Shown here piece by piece: positions 52,319-64,000 of a stretch of DNA of 64,000 bases. How positions within the stretch are numbered: the first letter of the stretch is position 1; each line of letters starts with the position of its first letter. The translations under genes were made by a program, and so were the position numbers. The stretch covers positions 2,689,570 through 2,753,569 of the forward strand of contig VKON01000103.1 in NCBI GenBank assembly GCA_009741485.1, given 5' to 3'. The DNA is from Malurus cyaneus samueli (Eukaryota > Chordata > Aves > Passeriformes > Maluridae). Under the pieces are notes generated by a model. It ran no database searches. It was not told the origin of the DNA and saw only the letters and a program-made list of their open reading frames with translations.

Positions 52319-53471
52319 CAAATATCAAAGATGGTTTCCATTGAGTACCAAAGATGGTTTTCCATTCCATCCAAAATGTCCAACTCATCATTCAAGGTCT
52401 GAGATTATTTTTTCACTGTAAGCAGACACAACAAAGCAAGTTTTCTTAGAGCTGATAAATCTTAATTCTACAAGTCTTAATTGGAATAGAGAAGTGTTAA
52501 TGGCAAGACTTCATCCAGAGTGTGGAATGTCCTTACAGGAGCCGTTTCTAAAAGAGAGCAACTCAGAGTGGAATGACACAGAGCAGCTCAAACAGGATGA
52601 GTGGAAGTGAGAGGTTATGAAATAAGAGTATTAAAAAAACCCCAGACTTGTTTTGCATACAAAAAAGAAGAGCAAGAGTAGATGTCAATATTCTACAGTG
52701 AGTGTTTTAAATGCCAAGGAGAGAAAAGTGCTAATAGACATTAATAAACTATTAGTTAATTACATTCAACTAAAATTAAATTAGGTAACTGCTTTAACTG
52801 GAAATTTTTTTTGAAGTTTCATATAATGAAAAATTAGACTCTGGAACAGCCAGATCACTGCATATAGAGCTCCTAATTACTTTTAAGAGAGAGCACACTG
52901 AAGGAGATTAAATTATGCAGGGGCTTGTAATACCATGCAGTTGGATTGGGTGATGTAGAAATCTCTCAGAGCATGTTTATATCTGAACAGCTATTGTAAC
53001 TCTCCATTGAAAAGTTCACCCCGAAAATGTTTATGTAAACTTATCAAGACATATACACATTACACATTTTCCACGTGTATAAACATACTCCAACCTAAGA
53101 ATAACTCACCCCATTTGGTATAAACCATTCCTTTTATTTTTAGAAACCCCTAAACTGAATGCATAAATACAACATTGGCACTGGAAAGGCTTCTTTCCCT
53201 TAATTTTTTCCCAAAGTGGTTACTGGGGAATTTTTAGGCAAACATGACACTGATATTGACTGGAAACTGCTATTTTCCTGATAGAAAACTCAAAAAAAGA
53301 GTTCTCAGATAAAATTACTTTTAGTTTTTTTTATTTTTTTTTAATTCAGAAGATGGGAAAGGAACTTCCAAACTCCTTTGCTGACACAAAGTGGAATCAG
53401 ACAAGAATCCAGTTGATCAGATTCAGACTGTTATAGCAAATTTTTTTTTAAGTGCCATCATCTTACCTGGG
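52319..53471. other. Non-coding, probable METTL15 intron
   Basis: AT-rich sequence without a recognisable feature. Confidence 0.5.
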
Positions 53472-53700
53472 AATCACAGAACTGGATAATAACTTGCAAA
53501 AGAGACCTCCAGGTGTCTTCTAGTCCAAAGCTCAATTAGACAGATTCCTCAAGGCCAGGTCCAGCTGAGCCTTGAAGATCTCCGAAACTGTTCCACAAGT
53601 TCTCTAGGAAACCTCTTCCACTATATTACAACCTTCATGGCCATTTTTTACCCTGCACCATCTAATTGGAATTTCCTGCCTTTTAATTCGTGTTTCAAAA
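53472..53700 (-). mobile_element. Old CR1 3' fragment
   Basis: Minus-strand, diverged CR1 3' region: gggaatcacagaactgg...agacctccaggtgtcttcta as the reversed terminus, followed by degraded blocks such as aactgttccacaagttctct and tctaattggaatttcctgcc. Confidence 0.7.
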
Positions 53701-56700
53701 ACTCCAAAAGACTCCAGTTCGATGGCAGCCCTTCAGGCAGATGAAAAGCTTTAGTGCAAATTGTTCACAAAGCTGGCAGAGGGTTTTAAACTATTTAATT
53801 CTTAAAAAATGCTACAGATCATTGATCCTGTTTTTAAATTTTTTTCCCAGTACTACTAAGCAAAGTTGAAATTTAGATATAGCAACTGTGTATTTAACCA
53901 AATTATAGAAGAGCAGTCTGACATACCCCTAAAAGATTCATTCTCAGTTGTATTTTGTCACATAGAAAGCTAAACAATTACTCCTGAATCATTTACACAT
54001 TCTCTACAAGCAGACTCTTTTCCCATATCAGGCTGCTAATATATGACTTAAGAGTTTTTGATGTTGGATCCTTGGCAGGATATGATATAATTGCTCATCG
54101 TTACCTGATGACATGAAAAATTTAAGAATCAAGCTCTAAACACAAGCTGGGTTACATCTCAGTATTTTGCACAGTCTCAAAACAGCTGATTTTTCAGTTT
54201 CTATTATGGATTTCTTTGGAAGTGCCAGTAAATTGAATTTCATTGCTCTCTGTTTGCTACAATACTTCTAACCAAAAAAAAATTCATTACTGGGTAGAGT
54301 AACTCTCACTGGAAGAAAGCCTCATTTTTGTTACTACACAAATATATTTGTGCTCCCATTCACAAGCTGAGCTCCTGAAATCATTATAAATACCAATACC
54401 AGCATTTCAAGTGAAAAATTGGAAAAAAATATGAAAAACTGAAAAAAAATGGAAAAAAAAAATAACCTTTTATTTTGACTAAATGTCTCTTTGCCATGGC
54501 AAATCATGGGTAATTCATCAAATTCTTCAAAACACTGTAGATGGCTCCACTGGTGCTCCTACAAGGTGCTCTGGTAACATTTCAAATATCCCATGGGAGT
54601 TACTAAAGAAACCTCACTATTTCATTTTGGCAGTATAATGCCTTACCTGGGTATACTCTTCCCTAAGGTGGCACACCATAACAGCAAGAATAACTCCATT
54701 TGAAAAACTTTAAAAGAAACTTAAAAGACACCCTGTTTCCAAGAACAAAATATCCAATAAAATCAAACAGAATTCAATAGAACCATCCATGGAAGTTGTT
54801 AAGGTCAGGACAAGCAAACCTTTGGTTTTGTTCTGCAAAGCATTGCCATGGTGCAGTAAATTTCATCCCCACTCACCACCTGCAATACCAATGACTTTTG
54901 GGTTATATTCACAGTATGGTTATTAGATTTGTTACAAAGTGTGCAGCTCAATTTGATTTATAAAAGTAATCCTCAAGTGATCCCAGAGCTATTGTTCTGT
55001 CTCAAAAAAGAATCCAGAAACTGTTACCCAGAAAACCTTCCCCCGTGAGCCTGACTGCTCAAAATTCACCCATTTGGGCTGATTTCTCCACGTAAAGCAG
55101 TTCTGACGTCACAGTCCTTTTGTCCATAAAATGAGAGAGTTCTCTGATACACAGATTAACACTTTAAGGAAAACACTGCCAAAAAGATTATCAGAGAGTT
55201 CTGGTTCTGTTAGAAGGGGGAGATAAAAACATAAAAATGTTCACTTCATTATAGCTGCTTTGCATCACGCTTCTCACAAACAAGCAGAGAAAAACAACTC
55301 AGGCAAAGGTTTAAATCATGCCAAAAACATAGTGGGGTCTTCTCAAAATATGCAGATCATTCTGACAAAAACCAAGGTCTGCCTGAAATTAAGAAAAGAG
55401 TAGAATCACATTCTGCACAATAAGAGTCTGGCATGGCTTCTTTATGGATGTGTCCACCAGGAAAAAATGCCAACATGTTCACAGCATAATTAGCAAAAGT
55501 TTGATAATCAAAATTAAGAGCCAAGTATTCCACACTAATCAGGTATCACCTGAAGTGCTGGGCCAAATTTTACAGTAAGTGCTTTAAAACAAGCAGTCAA
55601 TGAACTGAAATAAATCCTGAGACCAACAAAAAAGCAGGGAGCAAACGTGACTCATATGGAAACACTGAATGTTGTGCTTTGTTTTGTTTGTGTTTCTGAA
55701 GAAGGCTGGAAGGGATCTGATGGTTATCTCCATAAGAAATTATTAAAAAGACATCTGTATTCAGCCATTCTGCATGCCAAGCCAGAGCAAGCCAAGGAAT
55801 ACATGAGTAAAGTGGTAGAAACAGAGGTTGGTGATGTGTTGCACCCAAAACAAATATCCAAATTACAGGAGACAGAAGTGAGGGGCGTCAAAGGTTCCAC
55901 ACATGGGAAATACAAGAAATAGAAGCAGAATACCCAAAACGTTTCCCTCTCGTGGCTGCTCAAAAGATGACTGTCCACCTGGAAATCATATTATAACTAA
56001 ATTACACATAAATGCAGATTGCTGATACTTTAAGATCAAGCAGGCTCTATTTACTTGGAAAATTAGGATGTAGCTGCCAAATTTAGATCGTGGCCACAAC
56101 CTTTTACGCAACATATTAAAGTTGCCCTATTAAAACAAAGACCAGAACCTTAAAGAGAAGCATTTTTTTTGCAGGAAACAACCTATGACAAAAGCTGGTA
56201 ATTTCACTATGATATAAAGGACACAAAATCATAAATAAAGTGCAGGAATGGAATAATAGATACAAGAGCATTCCCTGCAAAAGACATCTACAGCACAGTA
56301 GTAAAGAAACATGTACAAACAAGCATTTTGTAACTTTTGTTGACAGGCAGCTCCAAATTCACGCCTGAATACACAGCACACGTTACCAGGCCCTCAGGAG
56401 ATCACCAGAAATTGCACAGGAGGAAAAGGTGTCTGTTGTAGGTTCTGTTTGTAGACACAGACATTTCTTGTTGCCAGAACACAGGCAGTGAATCAACAAG
56501 CAGCAATCACATCCTGGAGCACCCTCTCACAGTGTTCCACCCCACTCTGTGGGTACCACCTGCAAACACTCTTAAGTCTGGTTTTCCTTAAGTTCAGCTT
56601 TTTGAGGGAAAAGGCAAAAATTTCTACTGAAATCTCTCCATTTATTTTTGACAAGCCCACCCCCTTCACCTGATTTCCCTCCACACTTCCTGTACCTCCC

Positions 56701-57775
56701 CAATTCTCTCTCCCTTAAGTCACTGGTCCCTCTAAGATCCCGCTGAAGCTCCCAGACTGACCTGGGTGGATGACTCAGCTGTAATTACATTAAATTCTAA
56801 TAAAAGCTCATGCTTTTGACAAGGCAGCCCAGCTTAACCCCTGCCTCCCAAACATACAGGGAGCAGGCGAGCCAAGGTGTGGCTCACCAGAACGTTTTGG
56901 GAACTCTGAGTGCAAGAATTCGTATTTTTATTCTGTTGTTTCTGGAAAGCTACATTTAGTAAGTAATAAAAAAGATCTCTTCCCTTATTTCTATCTTGAG
57001 AAAGAATCCTAATTGGCTGGCCCCAGTCATAAAAATTTAACCATGTTTCTGAAAACACGAGTGCCAAAGGGTAATGCATCGCTAATGGCTGCCAGTGGAA
57101 TAAATAGCAGTTCTGACGTCAAAACTTTGTTACACTCCAATAACTGGCTCACTTGGGGTTTCAGGTACAGCAAGTTACATGTCAGTTTTAAATAAAGTTA
57201 TAAAAATAGAATACACAGTGAACCATATTGCCACTATGCAGCCTGAAACTACATGATTTATGTCTAATAAAATGTTAACAAAGGTGACAGAGGGTATAAA
57301 AATAGTATTTCTTACCTTATAATATCCTTTTACTTAGATTTGAGAGAGCAAAACAAGGCAGGTATAATTTCTCTTTTGTTTTTCAAAACATATGGCCAAA
57401 ACCAGAGTAAGCAAATTTGAGTGGAAGTGACATTTTTAAAATATTTATAGTACCTTTACCCAAAAGACAGTATAGTAAAACTCGAGTTGTAAAAATCTGC
57501 ATTTCAACAGATCTCTGAGTCCCGCTTGAATAAACACATGAAGCAGCAAGAAGCTTCCCCTTCAATTCCTTCTGCAGTGCAGCTATTAACCAAAATACTC
57601 TTTATTTCTGTAAAAATTTTTCAGTAAAAGATTTCTGTAAACCTTGGGCTGTGCTTGTACAACCAACGGTTCAGTGATTCAGCCACCCAGAAGATGGAAA
57701 AAACTATGGTGCTTGTATGGAGCTGAATATTTGAATTTAGGAACTTGAACACCTGATGCTTAACACTTGAATTTA
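53701..57775. other. Non-coding, probable METTL15 intron
   Basis: No exon or RNA gene recognised over about 4 kb. A 91-codon plus-strand frame at 55647-55922 has no family resemblance and no splice context I can support, so it is not annotated as a gene. Confidence 0.5.
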
Positions 57776-57843
57776 GAAACACGGTGGACTTGGGTTGACA
57801 GAGGGACTTGGAGGTCTTTTCCAACCTAAGCAATCCTACAACC
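57776..57843 (+). mobile_element. CR1 3' terminal fragment
   Basis: Short plus-strand remnant of the CR1 terminus: acttggaggtcttttccaac followed by ctaagcaatcctacaaccc. Confidence 0.65.
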
Positions 57844-60800
57844 CTTCCCCTATAAAAATGAAGGTTTAGATGTGCAAACTATGGCTGCATTCTGCAAAGG
57901 AGTGTGAAGAAATCAAGGTCGGAATGGGGATAATTGCAATTTTGACCTGTAGGCTCTCCAGTGTTTAGTTCAAGAAAATTAAGTCATTTATGCCATTACC
58001 TGCAGCTTCCAAAGCAAAGGAAATTCGAGCTTGAAGCACTGCAGATCAAAGATCCCATACATGAAACCCTATCCTCACAAAAGGCTGGTGATGGATTTAC
58101 AAGGTACCTACATTAAGCCTAAACCTTCAGCAGAAAAGATTTAAGAATTGTCAGAGCCTGTAGAAGCAGGGGAGGAAATTGTGGCACCAACTGCAGTAAT
58201 CTATATTAGCAATTAATTTATGTAAGTATTGCTGTATGAAATCTATGATAAAAATTTTGCAGTGAGAAAGGAAATTCTGTCACAAGTTTTGTTTAAGAAA
58301 AAAAGATTTGCCTGTGTGTAAGAGAATGCAGTCAAGCAAACTGGAGAAGAGTGTGGGTAAAAGAAAAAAAAAAGTCCCCTTTTTTCACATTCAACAAAAT
58401 TTTGTCTCTTTTGAAGGCACTAGCTATCATACTTAAACATTTATTAAAGATTCACTCTTATTTGAAAGGATCCCGAGGTTTAAAAAAACATGAGAACATG
58501 AGAAGAAACGAAACCTTTTAGTCAGAAACCTTCAATATGGCCACAGAAATGGACAAGCACTTCTAGCCCTGTAGTATTTGAAGATATAATGCCTTCCTGC
58601 TGTAATGGCAATCTCCAGAGTGACTTAGAAATAGGAGAAACAGAGAAATGAAAAAGAAAAAAGAAAAAAACTACATAATACTGACAGCCATTTGAGTGAA
58701 TGCTCTTGAGCAAAAGCAATGCAGCAACATTTGATAAATTGAATAATCATTGTGTTAAAGAGGAAGGTTTAGGTTCTATATAAAATTACAACCAAAAAAA
58801 CCCATTTATTTGAATTGGTTCTTTGTATTCCCTACAAAATCCAATTTTTTATAGAATCAAGTGCAACCAATACTACTTATTTTGACTTCTATAATTTATT
58901 TTCTTTGTTCATCAGCATCAACTGTACCACAGGCTCCTGCTGCTTATTGTCCTGGTCGATTTTAAGCCCTTAGGTGACTTGCTAGCAAATGATTTGGAAA
59001 TAAAAAGTGACGCAAAAAGCCACGTAAATCCTTATTAATTATTAACTCACTCAACCTCCAAACCACCTGCAGTACCTCCTAAAGTTGATTATGGGACAGA
59101 AAGACGTCAGAAAGCCAAAACAACGGGAACATTCTGGTTCCAGTTAAAAGGTGCACATTCTTTTTCATACCAAGCTCGATTACGATTGTCATTCAAGATT
59201 AAAATATTCAAAGAGTTTGACTAAAACACTTTAGAGATGTGTTAAACCCACAACAGGTTGTGACTGGGTTGAGCACTGCAGATGAGCCTTGTTGACTTAG
59301 GGTATGACCCAAACCATGAAATCATGCTTTTCTTTTCCCTTTAAATCATGTAATTCTAGAATTAATTAAAAAGTAAGCATTGAATCCCCTCTTAACTTAG
59401 GTAAAAGCACATGCTAAGACCACACACCAGCAAGGAATATGCCATGAAGGCATGGGAGACTGGAGAATGACAGAGGTGACCCAGTAATAAATTTCTCTAA
59501 AAAGGCCAAGGCAATTAAAGCCTTTAGCTAAGTATTTACTGGCGAAATCTGCCCCAAGTGCCCACTGTCACAGATTAGGAGGGAAATAATGCCAACAGCA
59601 CCCAGGTGGTCACACAGAGCAGCTACAGGATCAGATGGCCAACCCCAGAAAGTGTCACAAGAGCTGGCTGATGTTACCATGAAGCTCCTCTGTTAGTTTT
59701 GAGATGACCATGACAAAGTCAGTGCCATGATAACTTCAAAAAAATGTCAAGAAGGGTTTTCCTGAGCACTATAAGCTGGTAGAACTTCCTTCATAACTGT
59801 GCTAATTACACATGAAGTCCTCATGAAAACCACGCCCCAGCATTTGAAGAGCAAGATAAGAACAAACCACAAAGAATTATTTAAGTTAAAACACTCCACT
59901 ATCAACCTCATTTCTTTCTAAGACAAAGTATCTGGCTTTGTAGATAACAGGTAAGCAGTATATTTAATTTAATTTTAATACAGCTTTTGATTTTTCTCCT
60001 TTATTACCTCGGCAGACAACATTAGAGCCCCAAACAAGGGATGGGCAAAAAGCTGTATTCAAAGGTTATTGGTGCAATGGATCAATGTGACTTGCACCTG
60101 AAAGTCCAGCAGGAAAAAACAGCTTCCTTCCAGTGACAAAAACCTGCCCAGCCTGCCAATTTTGAGCTGAAAACTATAAAAAGCAAGATTCGGTAATTAC
60201 AGGGTTTGCACTGCATCTCTGAATGCAGGATTAATGCATAAACATTTTGATGTACCATAATTTTATTACATATTTATCTGTTTCTATTGAATATGCAACA
60301 CTGAGTCACTGAGAAGTTTCCAGATTGGCACCCAAACACTGACATTTCTTTCTGTAGCAATGGTTTGAGAGAGGGGAGAACAAGACATTTTTAGTTCTGC
60401 ACACTTCTATTTTCCAATGTTCAATTTCTTATTAATTATGAGAATTAAAAATGGAAACATATTCCTTTGAAAGCAAGAAATTCCCCTGATTATACAATGA
60501 GATTCTGTTCTTGTTTCGAGCCATGAAGCCATTGAATAGAAAGAGTATAGAATTTCAAGTTTTTAAAAGTCAATAAAATTCTGTTTTATTCATAATTCTT
60601 GCTGCAATAGATCTGAATTTACAATAAGCTAGTATCTCAACTAAACAGCTATGAAAAAAAGACATCAAATTAACATCAAAATCCTACAGAGATTTCTTTT
60701 TCAGTCCATTTTTTAATCTGCAAAATATCCAAGGAAACAGAATTCAAAGTTTCCTTCAGATTTAGTTATAGTGCCCTGTCCATCAAGTACATGATGCTGC

Positions 60801-60904
60801 AAAATGAAGAAACAGAGACCAAGAAAAGCAGTGCTTTCCATGTCTGCTGCTCTATTTGGCTACATTCCCCAAAAAACCCGAAATAATCCAAATACCTGGG
60901 AACA
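57844..60904. other. Non-coding, probable METTL15 intron
   Basis: About 3 kb of AT-rich sequence; nothing recognised. Confidence 0.5.
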
Positions 60905-61180
60905 AGGTTCAATACTGGCTTGTTTAACTCACCCATCAATGCCTTGGCAAAGGGGCAGTGCCTCCTCAGTGAATTTGCTGGTGACAGAGATGGGACAAGT
61001 GGCCAAAACCCCAGGGCAGCCTTTCAGAGGGACCTCAACAGACTGGAGAGATGGGCAGAGAAGAAATGTCTCAAATTCAGCCAAGGGAAATGCAGGGTCC
61101 TGAATTTAGGGAGGAATAACCCCAGAGACCAGCATGGGCTGGGGGCTGATCTGCTGGAAAACAGCTCTGGGGAGGAGGAA
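60905..61180 (+). mobile_element. CR1 LINE reverse-transcriptase fragment
   Basis: The plus-strand translation shows the C-terminal CR1 reverse transcriptase region: FAGDRDGTSGQN (a decayed FADDTKL-type site), AAFQRDLNRLERWAEKKCLK, FSQGKCRVLNLGRNNP and QHGLGADLLENSSGEE. The catalytic Asp pair is altered and both ends are missing. A different, older subfamily than the CR1 at 25014. Confidence 0.88.
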
Positions 61181-63349
61181 CTTTGTACTCACTCAGCCTT
61201 TCTTCAGCTTCTGGTATTGACAACTACAACAGAATCACCTTAAGTTTCTGCATAAGAACATTTCACCTTACATACCCAAATAAGAAGTTGCCCTTTATAT
61301 TCTCATCCAAGATGGTCAATTCACTGTGAGTAAAACGAGCTTTGTTGCAGCATAAAGTTCAACAAAGTGGCAGCACTGATTATTCAAAATGGCGACACAT
61401 CTTTTGGTCCTGCTAGTTGGAAACATGACAAGCTACACATTCAGTTCTGTTGTGACACAGAATTTTTACTTACCTATATAAGATTATTTCAAATTATTTC
61501 TTTTTAGAATATTAAAATGTACCAGCATCATTTCATACATTATAAGTTCTTGGCTTCAACAGTACTAAATGCCAGAAGGTCCTACCTTAATACTGTACCT
61601 AATATCTTACCTAACATCCACTTGTTTCAACAAAAGCTGTCAGAAGGGTTGAATCCGCTCAAGAGTTTGATGTCACAGCACTCCAAACTTAGTCTAGACA
61701 ATATTGCAAGGAATCAAAACTCATTCTAATACTCAGATTATTAGATTTTTGCCTTTTCTTTTGCTGAAAGTCTCTCTGTTCACTAGGAATAGCTGCTAGG
61801 CATGAAGGAGATGAGGATAAACTACTCCCTTAAATTGAGAGAAGATAATGCAGTATGTGTCATCTGAAAGGGTGGCAGCAGCAAGGCAGCAGTGGATTAA
61901 ACCTGCCCTGACACAGAAAAGTTGGGGCTTTAGCTGCTGGTCTCCAAGCTTTGCAGTAAGCAAAGTCCCTAGTTTTTTTTGAGCGGCAAAGATGGTGGTT
62001 TTCAGCAATTTTAAAAAAAAAGGTGCTTTCCCAGAGAAGGTCTGGGGGAAAGGAGTGCTCCTGATCCTCCTCTTTCCTTTCCCAGCCAGGTAGGTGGCAC
62101 AGATCTTCTTGAAGACTGAAGAGCCAATTTGGATGTCTTTATCAGAAAGGATTTGGTTCTGTTTTTCTGATTTATATTTAAATATTTAAATTCCAGCAGC
62201 CTCTAACTTCTCACAGTAAGACTGACAGTGCAAACAATATCAATATTACAGATTGTTTGTGCTGTGGAGACACGACACTTGTATTATTTCTTATAAACCT
62301 GTGTGTGTCAAGACCACTTACAAGCCAATATTGGTCTCAAACACTTGCTCCCTTCAGTGGTGACAAGGCCACAGGCAACTTCCATTCCAAATTACATGTT
62401 TTCTCCACTGAGGCTTTACACAGAAATTCTCTGAAATCGCTCCATCCAAATCTCTGCTTCTTGATCAAGCTAAGTTGATGTATTTTCCAGGCATCCAAAC
62501 ACAAAGCCAGCAATTAACTGCCTGATTTTACTTTCATTCCTTTCAATATTCTGTACGACACTTGGCACAGCTGAGTCACAAAGACTAAAATCAAATTAAA
62601 ATGCAAATTATGTTTATTATTATGACAAGGAAAAAATAGAATTATGTAGTCAAAGTAATTCATTTTTATGATCTGTGTCACCTATATGCATAATCCTAAT
62701 GCATCTAAGAATAATAGTATTTGAAGCACAAGGACTCAATCAGAAAAATAATCTGAATTTCTCTATGCAGTTTTATATTTCAAAGTTAAGTGTGATGCTC
62801 AATTCTGATACAAAAATGTGTTTACAAACATTTCCATTTAGTTACCAGTTTTCCTTTTTATCAAAGTAGAGAAATAAGATTATGAATCAAAGAGACTATC
62901 AGCTATTTTTTCTTGTTTAATATAGCTATTTAGTAAATTATATGTTTATCCTAAATACCAACAAGTCTTGAGCTTCTCTTAGTAAGTGATAAATATCTTT
63001 TTGCCTACACATTTATATAATTACCATCTTCACAGTAAAATGCTGGTATTTTCTACCCTCAAAAATTATCATCTATCTACTGATGAAATAAACTTCCATC
63101 TGTATAGTTTGATACAAGAAGGAGTATTTTAATGCAGTTTATGTCCTCTTGATTTGTGCAGAGTGCCTTAATGCCTCCTGCTGTAAATGTGAACAAAAAT
63201 AAGCTGAATATACAGCTTATTGCTGAGGAACATGAAAATACCATTTTCTCATCAAGACAAAAAGATCTGTAAACAACCAGCTACTGGGTACAAAATCCTC
63301 CTGATTAGAAACTTTGATTATCTTCCCTTCCTCCTCCTCATCAGAAAGA
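61181..63349. other. Non-coding, probable METTL15 intron
   Basis: No gene or repeat recognised. Confidence 0.5.
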
Positions 63350-63428
63350 ACATGGTTTAGTGGTGAATTTGGTGGTTGGAATCAAAAGTCTTAGAAATCT
63401 TCTGCAACCTAAGTGATTCTATGATTTT
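63350..63428 (+). mobile_element. CR1 3' terminal fragment
   Basis: Plus-strand remnant: catggtttagtggtgaattt, ggtggttgg, then aacctaagtgattctatgat, the usual CR1 3' end. Confidence 0.7.
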
Positions 63429-63629
63429 AACTGCCTTCTGAGAATCACTAACCCTTCCAGAAAGGTGAAGAAAGAGAAAAAAAAAAAACCCCAACAAATA
63501 CAGAAATACATGAAAACTGGATTAAGGCTGTATGTTTATGCAGTTAGAACATTCTGGGCCAGTTTAGTACAGCACCAGAGGGGATGCCTGGAGTAAAATA
63601 TACAAAAAATGGTAAAAACTTAGTGTAAA

Positions 63630-63690
63630 AGCAGTGTCAAAGGCTTTAGCAAAGTCCAGGTAAATGACATCCAAAGCCTTTCCCTTGAAA
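63630..63690 (-). mobile_element. CR1 reverse-transcriptase fragment (small)
   Basis: About 60 bp matching the CR1 stretch that encodes the (L)DFSKAFDTV block, read on the minus strand: gtgtcaaaggctttagcaaa, then gtccaggtaaatgacatcca. Too short to place in a subfamily. Confidence 0.6.
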
Positions 63691-64000
63691 ACTGACAAGG
63701 TTTAAAAAAACCATGAAAGGTACAAGATATCCAACAATGTAAAAAGTAAAAAATGAATAGAACCAATTGTCTTGTATGTGTTTTCCATGTCAGGGCAATT
63801 TTGAATTTGAACCAATTTAAACCTTCAGTGCATGGAAGGATCAGATCATGTATGAAAACAAGCAGAGGTTTCCAGTCATTCTGAAACCTGCACAGCTGGG
63901 ACTTCAGCAACAAGAGAAAGAATCCTATTCCTCGTGCTTTGATATGGAAACATATTTGGGTTTCCTACCCAAATCTTTTGGGAAACGAAATAAATATCAG

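Noticed and set aside
55647..55922. 91-codon plus-strand frame with Lys/Glu-rich C-terminus
   Set aside because: Not matched to any family I know, isolated in probable intron sequence, and of a length expected by chance. No codon pattern to support it.

Overview
This is nuclear DNA from a vertebrate, almost certainly a bird. The evidence is abundant CR1 LINEs in both orientations, LTRs of endogenous-retrovirus type, AT-rich introns with GT-AG boundaries, and exons of one recognisable vertebrate gene, METTL15. A passerine is plausible from the repeats but unproven. There is no operon, CRISPR array, phage or prokaryotic gene. Most open frames here are chance frames in repeats.

The layout is dominated by a roughly 24-25 kb duplication around a 25-N gap at 24989-25013. 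Copy A (1-24988) matches copy B (about 26513-49208) colinearly and in the same orientation, down to the same LTR insertion with the same target-site duplication. Copy A stops exactly at the gap; copy B starts inside a CR1 just after it. The simplest reading is that two adjacent contigs, probably the two haplotypes, overlap and were placed end to end. Each copy holds, left to right: a CR1 3' end (+), AT-rich non-coding DNA, an LTR carrying a ~38-bp minisatellite, more non-coding DNA with a ~730-bp inverted repeat, a CR1 on the minus strand, then the 3' exons of METTL15 (minus strand).

METTL15 (mitochondrial 12S rRNA m4C methyltransferase, RsmH family) reads right to left. Three consecutive coding exons are in frame in the B/unique part: 50071-50262, 47873-48051 and the terminal exon 42415-42860. 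Together they encode the C-terminal ~271 residues. The last two are repeated in copy A (23666-23843 and 18261-18704), where single-base deletions break the frame. The 5' exons were not found and probably lie beyond 64000.

From 49209 to 64000 the sequence is single-copy: METTL15 intron with one exon, an LTR of the same family without the minisatellite, and several old CR1 fragments. I found no convincing novel biological system. The most useful observations are the probable false duplication, allele-like differences between the copies, the minisatellite inside an LTR, and the inverted repeat at 6573-7305 (about 33450-34215 in copy B).
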